Source of the DNA: Haloglycomyces albus DSM 45210
GTDB taxonomy: Bacteria > Actinomycetota > Actinomycetes > Mycobacteriales > Micromonosporaceae
Direction: 5' to 3'
Assembly (NCBI RefSeq): GCF_000527155.1
Contig: NZ_AZUQ01000001.1
Location: forward strand, 607,891 to 671,890
Length of the DNA: 64,000 bases
The notes below the pieces were generated by a model. It did no database searches and was not told the DNA's origin. It saw only the letters and a program-made list of their open reading frames with translations. This document shows positions 24,938-34,876 of the stretch, piece after piece; within the stretch, counting starts at the first letter, position 1, and every line of letters begins with the position of its first letter. Made by a program: the position numbers and the translations under genes.

Positions 24938-26014
24938 CTAGTCTTCCATTGAGCCGTCTCCAAAACGATCTCGACAGTACTTTACCCAGTCGTCCTCCGA
25001 ATCGGCATACGACCACGGACGCGAACCCGGTACATCCCAATCAATCCGATCATCCGGCCATTCGGAAAACGCCGGTTCGCCACACCACCCGAGCTCATCA
25101 CGACGAAACAGCTCCCCATACTCTTCACCAGCGGACGTCAAGAAAATACTCAGTCTCGTCAGGATGTTCTTTCCCCAGGTAACGTAGTCCATAACCGATT
25201 CAAACCGTGGCAGACGTTCGACAACGTCCCCGTCGATCCGCATCACCAGCAACCCCTGATCTGACAGTATCTCCAAGGTTTCCAAACCGATCAGCGCTGA
25301 CTCGCCACGATGGAAGCGCGCAACGTCCCTCACCTCGCGACGCTTTGCCAAAAACCCCCCGAAATCGGTCAGTTCAAAAGGATAGCCTTCCACCAACTCC
25401 GGCAAATACTCGACCGGAGAGTCCACCTCAGCCGCGAACCAAGGTAGTGTGAGGTATCTGTGTACAGAAACGGCGGCCAATGCTTCAACCTCCATCAGAC
25501 TAATGGGGTTCTGCGCCATACGCCGCAACAGCAGTTTTGCAGCGATCTCACGATAGATAGCGGACTTTTCGCGATATGCCTTTTCAGTCGACGCAAACTG
25601 TATCCAGTAATCGTTGGTTGCCCAGTAGGAATTCGGTAGCTTACGCACCCACTCTTCCAGTGCTGCAATCTGTGCGGCCATATTGTCATACTTGTCTTCG
25701 CAGTAGTGGATAACCGCATAGCCCTCTTTAAGGAGAGCTATAATCGCATTGAACGCATCTCGAACCGCGTCGTAAACCCATTCGCCCTCCAAGTCCTTCG
25801 GGTCAGGATCGGATGGCACTTTTCCGTCATACAATATTCCAGGAAATTCCGGGCGCGACTCATCGTGGAATACAATCCCTTCACGACCAAACCGATAAAC
25901 GGAATAGACCATTATTCCAAGAGAATAAAGTTCATGCTCTCCCGGTCCGACATCTTCAGCTTCCAACACGGAATCAACGAGGATAGCTCTCTTTAGGCTT
26001 TCAAAGTATTCCAT
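24938..26014 (-). CDS. Putative immunity protein of a polymorphic toxin cassette
   Basis: A 358-residue cytoplasmic protein, acidic and rich in aromatic residues, with no signal or membrane segment and no family I recognise. Its start is six bases after the toxin stop codon (TAG at 26021-26023), the usual toxin-immunity spacing. Base composition is more AT-rich than the surroundings, in line with horizontal transfer. Hydrophobic helical stretches (YDAVRDAFNAIIALLKEGYA; EIAAKLLLRRMAQNP) suggest an all-alpha fold. GGAAGCC just before the ATG gives a weak ribosome binding site. The immunity role is inferred from position only. Confidence 0.65.
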   Translation of the reverse strand: MEYFESLKRAILVDSVLEAEDVGPGEHELYSLGIMVYSVYRFGREGIVFHDESRPEFPGILYDGKVPSDPDPKDLEGEWVYDAVRDAFNAIIALLKEGYAVIHYCEDKYDNMAAQIAALEEWVRKLPNSYWATNDYWIQFASTEKAYREKSAIYREIAAKLLLRRMAQNPISLMEVEALAAVSVHRYLTLPWFAAEVDSPVEYLPELVEGYPFELTDFGGFLAKRREVRDVARFHRGESALIGLETLEILSDQGLLVMRIDGDVVERLPRFESVMDYVTWGKNILTRLSIFLTSAGEEYGELFRRDELGWCGEPAFSEWPDDRIDWDVPGSRPWSYADSEDDWVKYCRDRFGDGSMED

Positions 26015-26020
26015 GGCTTC

Positions 26021-26979
26021 CTACTTACCAGGCTTCGGAATATGCACTATGTTTTCTTTACTTCCATCTTTAGGATTAAAGTTCAATGTAGAACCTCCCG
26101 ACTCAATATCAAAACGAAAAAACACAATATCTCCTTCTGGACCATCCGCTCTTTTCTTATTGGAGTTAATGTTGATCACCTGACATCCCACCGAATATCT
26201 ATTCCAGAGGTCCTCAATTTCTCCTTCAGTTTCAGCCTGCCGAATTATCTGACGCTTCTGATTTTTTCCGGACTCCTCGGGATCTTCTTCAGATCTTCCT
26301 TGACCTCATCCTTGCTAAGCGACTCGGGAGAGTCCGGTGATTCAGGCGCACTATCCGAACAGGTATGAGTAAGGAAGTCCCTATCGGCGACCGCCACATG
26401 GTAGGTGTGGTGGTCTTCAACCGTGACGTTGTATACGACCTTCTGTTCGTGCCGAACATCCAGGCTGCCAACCTGAACCCACGTGCCAGAGGAGGTCCGC
26501 AGGAGATGGCCGACCTCAAGGTCAACCGCATCGACCCAATCACCGACCAGGTCACCATCACTTCCGGCGTTCAACGCCAAGTCAGAATCAAAACTCGAAT
26601 CAGTCAGTCCCGCATCGACAGGTGGACCCCCACCTCCGGAACCGGCACCGCTGTCGGTCTGGTGGTCGAGCGAAGTATCACGGTCCTCAAACGAACGCTC
26701 ACCGTTGGAAACGTCGTCTGCTACCTCATCAGCGTCGGCGACCCAAATCGGGTGTCCGTCGGTAGCGGTAATCGTGTCGTCGACTTCGCCGTCTTCGTCG
26801 GTATCAACACCAACATCGACTAGAACCTTGGCGCCAACGCCTACAATCGTCGTGGTTACCTCACGGCTGCCGGTCTCGCCCGACTCTTCATCCGTCGCGA
26901 GAACGTGATCACCGGGTTCGATGCTCTCGATCGATTTCGTAGAACCGTCGGCCATCACGACACCCGAACCTGGAACCAC
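26021..26979 (-). pseudogene. HINT-domain polymorphic toxin remnant, frameshifted and N-terminally truncated
   Basis: The part from 26979 encodes an intein-like HINT domain: VPGSGVVMADGSTKSIESIE, GDHVLATDEESGE, a TDGHP block and, at its end, VYNVTVEDHHTYHV with DFLTHTC. The canonical N-terminal Cys and all delivery domains are missing; a stop codon lies ten codons upstream of the GTG. After HINT the frame stops at 26245. In the -1 frame a C-terminal domain continues (KNQKRQIIRQAETEGEIEDL ... GDIVFFRFDIESGGS ... IVHIPKPGK) to TAG at 26021. One extra A in the A6 run (26262-26267) would join the two. The terminal domain is not recognised. Confidence 0.7.
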
Positions 26980-27290
26980 GATACTCGCATGAATACTATC
27001 TGATTTGAGCTAAGAAAGTAGTTCGCCTTAAGCCGACGCGACGTGGTTGTACAGAGACTTTGGGGCGGTTGAAACGCCCATTGGAGAAATCCATGATGGA
27101 GGACCCTGGTGTTGCAGTTCGGAATATTTGCGTACAACTCTACCAGTGCACAATCGTGAGGGGACTACTGTCCATCGACATGCGGCGAATCCATGAGCTG
27201 TGCTATATCGCAGTTTCTGCGGCGGATATACCGTCGACTGGAAATTAGAAGTCAAGACGCACGCATGATCACCGGATAACGATATGGCTT
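26980..27290. other. AT-rich gene-poor gap upstream of the toxin remnant
   Basis: No gene or conserved repeat is supported. It probably marks where the toxin N-terminus or a larger element was lost. Confidence 0.4.
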
Positions 27291-27322
27291 GGGGCGGTGC
27301 CGGACGAATCCGGTACCGCCCC
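27291..27322. terminator. Strong hairpin after the adenosine deaminase gene
   Basis: GGGGCGGTGCCGG and CCGGTACCGCCCC form a 13-bp stem with one G-U pair and a 6-base loop, about 120 bp beyond the stop at 27444. Confidence 0.7.
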
Positions 27323-27443
27323 AATATGGTTTATTCGAGTGCAGGTCCGTTCGCACCCGGATACCTTTACTCAAGCGGCCGTCAACGATGCCGTGGAACA
27401 TGTGTCACGGCACGCCAAATTATCGAAGTTCGAGCACCGCCGG

Positions 27444-28535
27444 CTAATCAGCCTGGTTTTTCTTATCGGCGAAGAACGGCAGTATCGTCTTTTCCATCAG
27501 CTCAACGCGTTCCGGGTAATGCTGGAACGTCGACTTCACCGCGTTCAACACCTGACGTTCAATGGTCGCCCAGTCCCAGTTGAATGCCGACACCAGCAGA
27601 TGGAATTCACGCGACAACGTCGTATTCGACATGAGCCGGTTGTCCGTGTTGACCGTGGTCCGGAAACCGAGTCGATCGAGCTGATCGATGCCGTGGGTTT
27701 TGATGCTCTTCGCGGCACCGGTCTGAATGTTGGACGACGGGCACAGCTCCAACGCGATCCGCTGATCGCGGACATAGTGCGCCAGATCCCCGGGAACCGG
27801 GTCGCCGTCAATGTACGGAATATCTTCGAGCAGGCGGATACCGTGCCCGATCCGGTTGCAGCCGCACAACTGCACCGCTTCCCAAATGGACCGCATCCCG
27901 TCTGCCTCGCCGGCGTGGATGGTGAAGGGAAAGGACTCTCGCTTAAGGTACTGAAAGGCCTCGAGGTGTTTGCTGGGTGGATTGCCGGCCTCTCCGCCGG
28001 CGATGTCGAACCCCACTACGCCACGATCACGGTATTCAACGCACAGTTCGGCGATATCCATGGAACGATCCTTATGCCGCATGGCGTCAAGAATCGTACC
28101 GATGACGATGGTATGCCCGTCTTTGGCGGCTTGGCGTTTACCCTCGGCAAAACCGTCTAGAACCGCTTCGACGACCTGCTCGAGCGACAGGCCGCGGTCC
28201 TGATGCTGTTCGGGCGCGAAACGAACTTCGGCGTAGACGACACCGTCGGAAGCGAGGTCCTGCGCCGCTTCACTGGCCACCCGACGCAGGGCGTCAGCCG
28301 TCTGCATGACGGCTGTGGTTTGAGCGAAGGTCTCCAGATAGTGGTTGAGGGAACCCGAGTTGGCGGAGTCGGCGAACCAGCGTGCCAAGTCCTTTGGTTC
28401 CTGCTTCGGAAGCTTATGACCGATTTTTCCGGCCAGGTCTACAATCGTCTGCGGACGCAATCCGCCGTCCAGGTGGTCGTGTAGCAGCACTTTCGGTGCG
28501 AGCTGAATGTCAGCCAAGGTAATATTCTCAGTCAC
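27444..28535 (-). CDS. add: Adenosine deaminase
   Basis: A 363-residue zinc enzyme converting adenosine and deoxyadenosine to inosine in purine salvage. The signature residues are all seen: LLHDHLDGG (zinc His pair), FTIHAGE with catalytic Glu, NRIGHGIRL, ELCPSSN and VNTDNRLMS (zinc Asp). Length matches actinobacterial enzymes. The GTG start is preceded, seven bases upstream, by a perfect TACAAT -10 box (28543-28548) with no ribosome binding site, so the mRNA is probably leaderless. Confidence 0.94.
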   Translation of the reverse strand: MTENITLADIQLAPKVLLHDHLDGGLRPQTIVDLAGKIGHKLPKQEPKDLARWFADSANSGSLNHYLETFAQTTAVMQTADALRRVASEAAQDLASDGVVYAEVRFAPEQHQDRGLSLEQVVEAVLDGFAEGKRQAAKDGHTIVIGTILDAMRHKDRSMDIAELCVEYRDRGVVGFDIAGGEAGNPPSKHLEAFQYLKRESFPFTIHAGEADGMRSIWEAVQLCGCNRIGHGIRLLEDIPYIDGDPVPGDLAHYVRDQRIALELCPSSNIQTGAAKSIKTHGIDQLDRLGFRTTVNTDNRLMSNTTLSREFHLLVSAFNWDWATIERQVLNAVKSTFQHYPERVELMEKTILPFFADKKNQAD

Positions 28536-28686
28536 CCGTCAAATTGTAGGTGACCGACAGCGGCCTCTCTTGACGCGGAGCGTCATGGGGCCGCGCGAGT
28601 TACTGCCGAACCTCGGTGCGGAATCGGCCAACCAGCGCCCTACGAAAAACGCCTCCACGCAACCCCGTCTCGAAGAGGGACAAACG

Positions 28687-29349
28687 TCAAAACTGCACCT
28701 GATCCCACGCTGCCGGCGTCTCGCCCGCAAAGGTCACCACCCACTCCAATACCCAACGTCGGTGCCAGATGAGGGAATCGTCCAGCCCACCCGGTGGCTG
28801 ATACCCCGATTGATAGGCCTGATCGCACAGCCAGTCAAGACAGAAGTACAGATCCAACATTTCGGTGGCCTCCGCTGCGGTTCGCGGAGCGTTCAATTGC
28901 CGACCGCGCCAATCCGCAAAACTTTCCGGCAGACGCAAATCCGGTAGGAGCGCGGGAAAATTCTCTTCACACGGACGCCGTGGATCGAGATGATCGACGA
29001 GACCCAGTACCCATGCCAACGCGTAAAGACTCTCACACTGTTCTGAAAACCGCATTCGGTCACCACGCCCACCCGCTATGAATCCCCATTCACTCGGCAC
29101 CAGATGGTCGAGAATGTGAGCATCGAGCAACCATCGCATCGCCAAATCTTCCGGCATATTGAAAACCCGCGCCTGAATCACATTAATAATTGCCAAGCGT
29201 GATTCGATTTCAAATGTGGATCGCAATTGAGGACTCTGACCTTGCGGAAACAACAACTGGAAGTGGCTCGGCACGGTAAGGCCAAAGGAACGAAGTTGGT
29301 GCATGGTTGCCTGCCGCATGGTCAGCGGACTCACGGCTAGTGACGTCAT
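28687..29349 (-). CDS. DUF4272-like protein
   Basis: A 220-residue soluble protein resembling DUF4272 proteins: an early RSFGL block, RLAIINVIQARVFN, the ALAWVLGLVDHLDP centre and RHRWVLEW near the end. In such proteins W and L residues line a helical bundle; the biochemical role is unknown. GGGGGA lies five bases before the ATG. It is the only gene between adenosine deaminase and the glycosyltransferases and shows no functional tie to either. Confidence 0.7.
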   Translation of the reverse strand: MTSLAVSPLTMRQATMHQLRSFGLTVPSHFQLLFPQGQSPQLRSTFEIESRLAIINVIQARVFNMPEDLAMRWLLDAHILDHLVPSEWGFIAGGRGDRMRFSEQCESLYALAWVLGLVDHLDPRRPCEENFPALLPDLRLPESFADWRGRQLNAPRTAAEATEMLDLYFCLDWLCDQAYQSGYQPPGGLDDSLIWHRRWVLEWVVTFAGETPAAWDQVQF

Positions 29350-29632
29350 AGGTCCCCCTGGCGCTCATCTCATAGCTTTGGGTAGTGCTGTCGTGGCGAT
29401 CGGTGCGGTGTGGGCCACAGAACTTTTCTTACTCGACTGTAGCGGGCAGCACAAATTGACGTCAATGGGGTCTACGTACCTAGATGAATGGGACTATCAT
29501 TCTGCGTAGCTCTCATTCATATTGCATCCATATTGATTGGACATTCAAATAGGACAATCATGAAATACTGCACCAGAAGTCTGTTGCACAACGCATGTGA
29601 ACAGGACTTACGTATCATTTCTCAGCGCTGTG

Positions 29633-30979
29633 TCATTCCTGGGATACACTTACCTCTTCCCGTTTCATGAGGCGATCAAGGCGACACAGCAAGGATTCAT
29701 AGGAAAAACGGGTCTGCACTTCCTCACGTGCCCGTTCCACCTGACTACGGTACTTTTCCACTGAATCGGCGAATTCCCGCACCGTTTCCTCTACCTCAGC
29801 GGGCTCACAATATATCGCCGCCTCGCCGAAAAGTGGACGAAATCGGGAATCGCACACCACCGGAACGCCCGCTGCCATGGCTTCCATTGGGGCGTAACCG
29901 AATGCTTCACGCGCGTCAGGATCGATGAAGTACACCATGAAATCCAGAGAATGTAGAAACCGCCGAACATCCATGCCTCCGAACGGAATGTCCTCCCAAT
30001 GCGCCGGTAGAGAACCCAGTCGCCGACGCGGAATATCGCTGCCGCCCAAGACTTTGACGGTGATGTCGTCCGCCGTGGGATAGGCCGACCTCAGCTGTTC
30101 GGCGTCTCGAGGCCATTTCAAGGCATGGTCCCGAGCATGGCGGCCGATCACGATGGGGCGGGAAACCTCTCGATGGGGACGCATCGGCCATGCGGCCACG
30201 TCAATGGATTCATACCAATAGTCATCGGACAGGTCCACCTCGCGCATATCGTCCGCATGGTAGGTCTCCAAAGCTTCGCGGACGGCTGGACCCACGGCGA
30301 ACCAGGTATGCGGCCCAAGCCAATTGGAGACGTTTCGCTGCACCGAAGCCACGTCCCATGCCTGGTCGATACCGTGACCGTTTTCGTAGTACTTAAACGG
30401 CGTCTGATTGACGACAACCACCGTTTTATCGGACTTGAGACGCGGCATGTCCTCCCGCAGAGCCAAAGCGACGGTCGGCAAACGAATGATCGTCAGGCGC
30501 GCGTGGATGTCATCGTAGGATCCGAACAGTCGCACCGATTCACCATCGATCATCTCTGCGATCTTGGGGTTCAAGGGCCGGGATATATCCCAACCTCGCA
30601 CCGGATGATGCAACAGCCCCACATTGAGACCCGCATTGCGCATCGCCCGCACTTCTTCCTTGATGGCGGAGGAATTACCCCCGGGCAGGGCCAGATGAGA
30701 GACGACCAGGACGTCGACTGTCGCCCGCACGGCTCGATCGCGCTCCCTCGCATCCCAGCGTCGCCATTCGCTGCGAAGGTTCAAAGCCGCCAATCGCGTA
30801 CGCCGACCGGAACCTTTCATGATCTTTTTGATCCGCTTCTGCCCTCGCTTCGACCAGCCAAAATAGAGCTTTGCCTCCGCATCCTCCAATGCCCGGCGAC
30901 TACCCCGGGACAGCCAGGTACCGGCCCAGGAGCGATCACTCCGCGAGGGAATCCGATCATAAAAGCTGCGTCCGGTCAC
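29633..30979 (-). CDS. Glycosyltransferase, GT4-like
   Basis: A 448-residue cytoplasmic enzyme. After an Arg-rich N-terminus of about 80 residues there is a GT-B fold: VDVLVVSHLALPGGNSSAIK, then a second domain with IGRHARDHALKWPRD, VKVLGGSDIP and the donor-binding EAFGYAPMEAMAAGVPVV. It overlaps the preceding gene by four bases and is clearly paralogous to the C-terminal half of that protein (matching LLHHPVRGWDI / IIHHPVWDWTM, DDYWYESIDV / NDYWYAVVDV). It probably adds sugars to a cell-envelope polymer such as a teichoic or capsular polymer. Substrate is unknown. Confidence 0.82.
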   Translation of the reverse strand: MTGRSFYDRIPSRSDRSWAGTWLSRGSRRALEDAEAKLYFGWSKRGQKRIKKIMKGSGRRTRLAALNLRSEWRRWDARERDRAVRATVDVLVVSHLALPGGNSSAIKEEVRAMRNAGLNVGLLHHPVRGWDISRPLNPKIAEMIDGESVRLFGSYDDIHARLTIIRLPTVALALREDMPRLKSDKTVVVVNQTPFKYYENGHGIDQAWDVASVQRNVSNWLGPHTWFAVGPAVREALETYHADDMREVDLSDDYWYESIDVAAWPMRPHREVSRPIVIGRHARDHALKWPRDAEQLRSAYPTADDITVKVLGGSDIPRRRLGSLPAHWEDIPFGGMDVRRFLHSLDFMVYFIDPDAREAFGYAPMEAMAAGVPVVCDSRFRPLFGEAAIYCEPAEVEETVREFADSVEKYRSQVERAREEVQTRFSYESLLCRLDRLMKREEVSVSQE

Positions 30980-33900
30980 GATGTCCTCCTCTGCAGAGCC
31001 GGGTTCACCCGAGCCACGCGGTCGAGATACGCCTGCGCGGAGAATCGCTTGCGTACGAAATCCACCGCACGCTGCGACATCGCTCGGTAATAATCCTCAT
31101 CCAGGCGTAGACGATCAATGACGGCCTCCACTTCCGCGGCGTCACAAACGATGGCGCCGTCGCCGAATACCTCATCGAACTCCGGAGGAACCAGACACGG
31201 TAGGCCCACCGCCATTCCTTCGACGACCGTGCGCCCGAAGGCCTCTCTGCTCATTTCCGAGCGAAAGAAGACCAAGGCGTCCAGCGAGCGCAGAAACTCC
31301 GATACCTCTCTCGTGCCGAAGTCGAAAACCGTCCAGTTCGAGGGGAGCTTTCCGCCCAGCAGCTGCTTGGGGACGGTGGCACCACCGAGCACGTGGACTT
31401 CGATGTCGTCGCGTTCGGGGTATATCTGCTTCAGTCGCGTTGGGTCTTCCGGCCATTTTCCCGCGGCGTCACGCGAGTGACGGCCGATCCGGAATACGTC
31501 GCCGGTCCGCCGGGGCGGTTCGGCCACGTCGTCGACGTCGACGACGGCGTACCAGTAGTCGTTGCTGATGGGGAGGTTGATGATTTCGTCGGAATGGTCG
31601 GTTTCCAAGGAGTCGCGCACTTGGGGGCCCTGGAGGAACCATTGGTGTGCGCCCGCCCAGGCGCAGAGGTTGTTGTACACCGTGGAGATGTCCCAGGTGA
31701 GGACCCTACCGCGGTCGGCGTAGTACTCATAGGGGGGTTGGTTGACCACCAACACCGTGCGTTCGGGGGTGAGGTGTGGTCGGTCCTCCAGCGGTGTGGT
31801 CATGAGTTTGGGGTAGCGAATGATCTGGAGGTGGCAAGTGGCGGAGTCGCCGGTGTGCAGTTCGGTGGCCAGGCCGTCGTCGAGGAGCGTCTGGATCTTG
31901 GGGTTGAATGTGCGTTTCATTGTCCAGTCCCACACGGGATGGTGGATGATTCCGACTTTGTATCCGGCTTCGGCCAGGGTTCGCATTTCCATGGCGTTTG
32001 ACGAGGAGGTGCCGCCGGGCATGTTGAAGTTCGATACGAATACCACGTCGTAGTGTGTGGTTTCGCCGCCGCGTAGGGGAAGCTGCGCTAGGCCGTGGTC
32101 GGCCAGTTCGGCCGCCTGTAGTCGGCGGGACATGGGTGACCAACGGCTGCGCGATATGCCCAGCAGTTTCTTGCTCGCTGTGGTGGAGAACCCGCCTTGG
32201 AGCCGTTCGGCCAACCAGGTGAGGTCGCTGCCGTCGCGCCCAAAGCGGCGCCGGACCGGTGCGGGTGAGCGGTCGACCGCTCCTTTCGCCGCCGATCGCG
32301 TGAGGGAGGTGAGTTTCCGTGGTACCGCTTTCGCTCGTCCGATGTTGCGACGCACCGGTCGTGGCAGTCGCTGAACGGTGGTGCGCAGGCGACCACGTTT
32401 CCGTGCGCCCGCATAGGTGGCCTGGTACGTCCCGGGTACCTCGGCGGTGAGTCCATGGTCTACTTCAACCGCTCGTGCGGTGTGGGAGTTTGGAGTCAAA
32501 ACCGTGCCCTTACGTAGACGTTCGGGGTCGATCCAGGGGATTCGATGGTCGAGTGCGGCCCGCAGAACCATATGGGACAAGCGGCGGCTGCTGCGGTTGG
32601 CCTTCCAATCCGGGTAGTGGGCCAGTGCGATGTTTCTGCCCGCGTCGGCGGATTGAATCGCTTGGTGTAGAAAGCGTTCGTAATACGGCCCGTGCTCTCC
32701 CCAGTCGGCGAGGTAGACCTCGTCGAATTCGGTGGGATTGTAGTGTTTGTCGCGCAATTGTCGTGGGGCGTAGAAGGCGCGAGGGACCATGTTTCGGCTC
32801 ACGTGGGCGTTTTTGGCGTGCAGGTGTTCCTGCCAGTGGCTGAAGGCGGATTCGTAGGCGAACCGATACGGCTGTATCCACTGAGCACGGATTTCACCCG
32901 ATGAGAGACTTCCGGGGTTTTCCCGTAGAATGCCGTGTATTTCGTCGAGTCGATATGTGCGGTCGGTCCCGAAGTATTTCTGTATCCGCATGCGATATTC
33001 GCTGTCGGCTCCCTTGCGGGTGAGGTCGAAGTACCCGATTTTGTCGAGGACTTTCTTGCGCCGGAACATCGCTGAGGTGGACCGGTATTCGACCGGAGCG
33101 ATGCCGGGATTGAGTGCCGGTTCCAGGGTCGTGTCCAAGCGGATTGCCTTGGACAGCGTCATGACGAGTCTGGGGTCGTCGCGCAGGGGTCGTACTTGTC
33201 GTTCCAGCCATTGGGGATGCATCCAGTCGTCCGAATCGAGTCCGGTGACGTAGGTGCCTCGGGCGACGTCGAGCGCACGGTTTCGCGCCGCGTAGGTACC
33301 CATGTTCATCGGCTGGCGGAACAAGTGGATGCGGTCGTCGAAGGCCTCTACTTCCTCAAGAGACCGTTGATACTCCGCACCGGAGGCGTCATCGACGATC
33401 AGTAGTTCCCACCGCTGCCAGGACTGCGCCAGGACCGACCGCACCGCTGTTGTCAGGGCTTGTCCAGGGCGGAAGGTGGTCATGATGATCGAGATGAGTG
33501 GTCCACCGCGAACCGGGGCCGTGTCCGGGCCGCGCAGACTGTCGATTTCGGCGGGTGATTCGGCGGTAAGGCCGGTCCAGTCGGTGCAGAGCTCCAGTCG
33601 CCGGAGGACGTCGCCGTGGGTGTGAACGGCTTGGCGTAGCTCGGAGAGTCTGCGGAGGGGATCGTCCGGAGTTCGGATCGAAGTAAGAGCGTCGGGGTCG
33701 GTGGTAGCCAAGAGGGTGGCGTAAACGTCGCGAAGTTCGTCGTCCCACGTGTGAGGATAGTGGTCCAGAAGCTCGCGGGCGAGTGCTCGGTCGTTGCCGT
33801 GCAGCGGCTGCATTGCCAAAGTACGGGCAAGTTCGGTACGGGCGGTGGGATGATCGTGTTGCGCGAGATCGGCCAAGAGGTGACGCCCGACGCGGCTGAG

Positions 33901-34056
33901 AGAGGCTCGAGCATTCCTACCGAGCTCGACGATCTGGGTCGGCTCAGTGATTGTCGCCAGAATGTCAGCAATACCGTCGGACAGTGGTTCGGGGGTGGTA
34001 TCCCATTCGTTCAAATTCGAGATCCCCACCGTCGCTTTTGCTGATTCAATGACCAT
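30976..34056 (-). CDS. Two-domain glycosyltransferase, GT2 plus GT4-like
   Basis: A 1026-residue protein with two catalytic modules. Residues about 185-300 are a GT2 domain (ISIIMTTFRPGQALTTAVRS, LLIVDDAS, GLDSDDWMHP with the DxD-like motif). Residues about 660-1015 are a GT4-like domain (VFVSNFNMPGGTSSSNAMEM, IGRHSRDAAGKWPED, REAFGRTVVEGMAVGLPCLV). A 30-residue basic linker joins them (RTTVQRLPRPVRRNIGRAK). No signal or membrane segments are seen. TATGGT lies six bases before the ATG, suggesting a leaderless transcript that also carries the next gene. The architecture points to making a repeating wall or capsule polymer; sugars are unknown. Confidence 0.85.
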   Translation of the reverse strand: MVIESAKATVGISNLNEWDTTPEPLSDGIADILATITEPTQIVELGRNARASLSRVGRHLLADLAQHDHPTARTELARTLAMQPLHGNDRALARELLDHYPHTWDDELRDVYATLLATTDPDALTSIRTPDDPLRRLSELRQAVHTHGDVLRRLELCTDWTGLTAESPAEIDSLRGPDTAPVRGGPLISIIMTTFRPGQALTTAVRSVLAQSWQRWELLIVDDASGAEYQRSLEEVEAFDDRIHLFRQPMNMGTYAARNRALDVARGTYVTGLDSDDWMHPQWLERQVRPLRDDPRLVMTLSKAIRLDTTLEPALNPGIAPVEYRSTSAMFRRKKVLDKIGYFDLTRKGADSEYRMRIQKYFGTDRTYRLDEIHGILRENPGSLSSGEIRAQWIQPYRFAYESAFSHWQEHLHAKNAHVSRNMVPRAFYAPRQLRDKHYNPTEFDEVYLADWGEHGPYYERFLHQAIQSADAGRNIALAHYPDWKANRSSRRLSHMVLRAALDHRIPWIDPERLRKGTVLTPNSHTARAVEVDHGLTAEVPGTYQATYAGARKRGRLRTTVQRLPRPVRRNIGRAKAVPRKLTSLTRSAAKGAVDRSPAPVRRRFGRDGSDLTWLAERLQGGFSTTASKKLLGISRSRWSPMSRRLQAAELADHGLAQLPLRGGETTHYDVVFVSNFNMPGGTSSSNAMEMRTLAEAGYKVGIIHHPVWDWTMKRTFNPKIQTLLDDGLATELHTGDSATCHLQIIRYPKLMTTPLEDRPHLTPERTVLVVNQPPYEYYADRGRVLTWDISTVYNNLCAWAGAHQWFLQGPQVRDSLETDHSDEIINLPISNDYWYAVVDVDDVAEPPRRTGDVFRIGRHSRDAAGKWPEDPTRLKQIYPERDDIEVHVLGGATVPKQLLGGKLPSNWTVFDFGTREVSEFLRSLDALVFFRSEMSREAFGRTVVEGMAVGLPCLVPPEFDEVFGDGAIVCDAAEVEAVIDRLRLDEDYYRAMSQRAVDFVRKRFSAQAYLDRVARVNPALQRRTS

Positions 34057-34552
34057 TGACGCACCATAAAGAGAAGGATATTACGATTCGGGGTGACAGT
34101 ACCACCGATTCGGCGAATCACCGGCCTTCGATCATGGGGTCGCATCATGTATCACAGCTGGACAAGGCCCTTGCCGATTACTTGAATTCCGCCTAAATCC
34201 TAAAGGTACGTCAGCCGTCCAAACGGTATCCGGAAAGTGAATCGATGCGATGATAAGAATTCCCCGACGGACATCGGTCCACCGGGGAATCGTATGTATA
34301 AGAAGACGACGCCGATTTAGTATGGATCGGACGGTTCGATTGGCCGACGACGTGCCTCACGTGACACCGTGCGTTCATCCTGGTCGCGGTCGTGCGTGTC
34401 GACCGCGGAAACACCACGTCGATTCGTCACCCACATTGGATTCAAAGTGTGTGCCTGCGGGTGGCCGCGAGGTACCGCAGCGGTTCCACCGATAACCCCG
34501 ACGTCTGCACTTGAGGCTCTCACCTGCGATTATCGGTTTCGCTCGGCCGACC
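34057..34552. other. Intergenic region with a cruciform-type hairpin
   Basis: About 500 bp with no supported gene. It has a nested hairpin at 34259-34290: ATTCCCCG, inner GGAC-ATCG-GTCC, then CGGGGAAT. This may terminate the EspC-like gene at 34553, though it is about 265 bp away. Confidence 0.4.
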
Positions 34553-34876
34553 TCAGGCCATTCCTTCGGCGTTACCTTTATCCCGTATATTCTTCGACTG
34601 TGCCTTATCGGTGTCCCGATAGTTCTTGGCCGCCTTCTCCACTTTTTTCGCCACGCCTTCCAGCGCTTGTTTGTCTTCCTCGACCTGATTGCGGATCAAC
34701 TCGACCCCATTGAAGTAGATACCGGCGAATACCAGGCCTGGCATGCCCCACGCCCACCAGTCCGGATTCGACTCCTGCATATAATCCAGCAGATTATCGA
34801 TCTCATCGCCGGATTTGCGAATCTTCTCCGCACCCGATTCCAAGTCGTCCGGTTCCGCCGCCACGTCGTTTGACAT
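34553..34876 (-). CDS. WXG100/EspC-like type VII secretion-associated protein
   Basis: A 107-residue helical protein of the size and shape of WXG100 or EspC-like type VII substrates. It reads as two helices around a central SNPDWWAWGMPGLVFAG turn, with a long amphipathic second helix (NQVEEDKQALEGVAKKVEKA). A YxxxD motif (YRDTD) near the C-terminus matches the type VII export signal. GGGAGG lies seven bases upstream of the ATG. It is divergent from the 306-residue WXG protein gene and shares its promoter region. No ESX core genes (EccC, EccD) occur in the window. Confidence 0.65.
   Translation of the reverse strand: MSNDVAAEPDDLESGAEKIRKSGDEIDNLLDYMQESNPDWWAWGMPGLVFAGIYFNGVELIRNQVEEDKQALEGVAKKVEKAAKNYRDTDKAQSKNIRDKGNAEGMA

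Noticed and set aside
26289-26561. 90-codon minus-strand frame within the HINT gene
   Set aside because: Third frame that fits neither the HINT domain nor the C-terminal toxin domain and ends in the overlap region.
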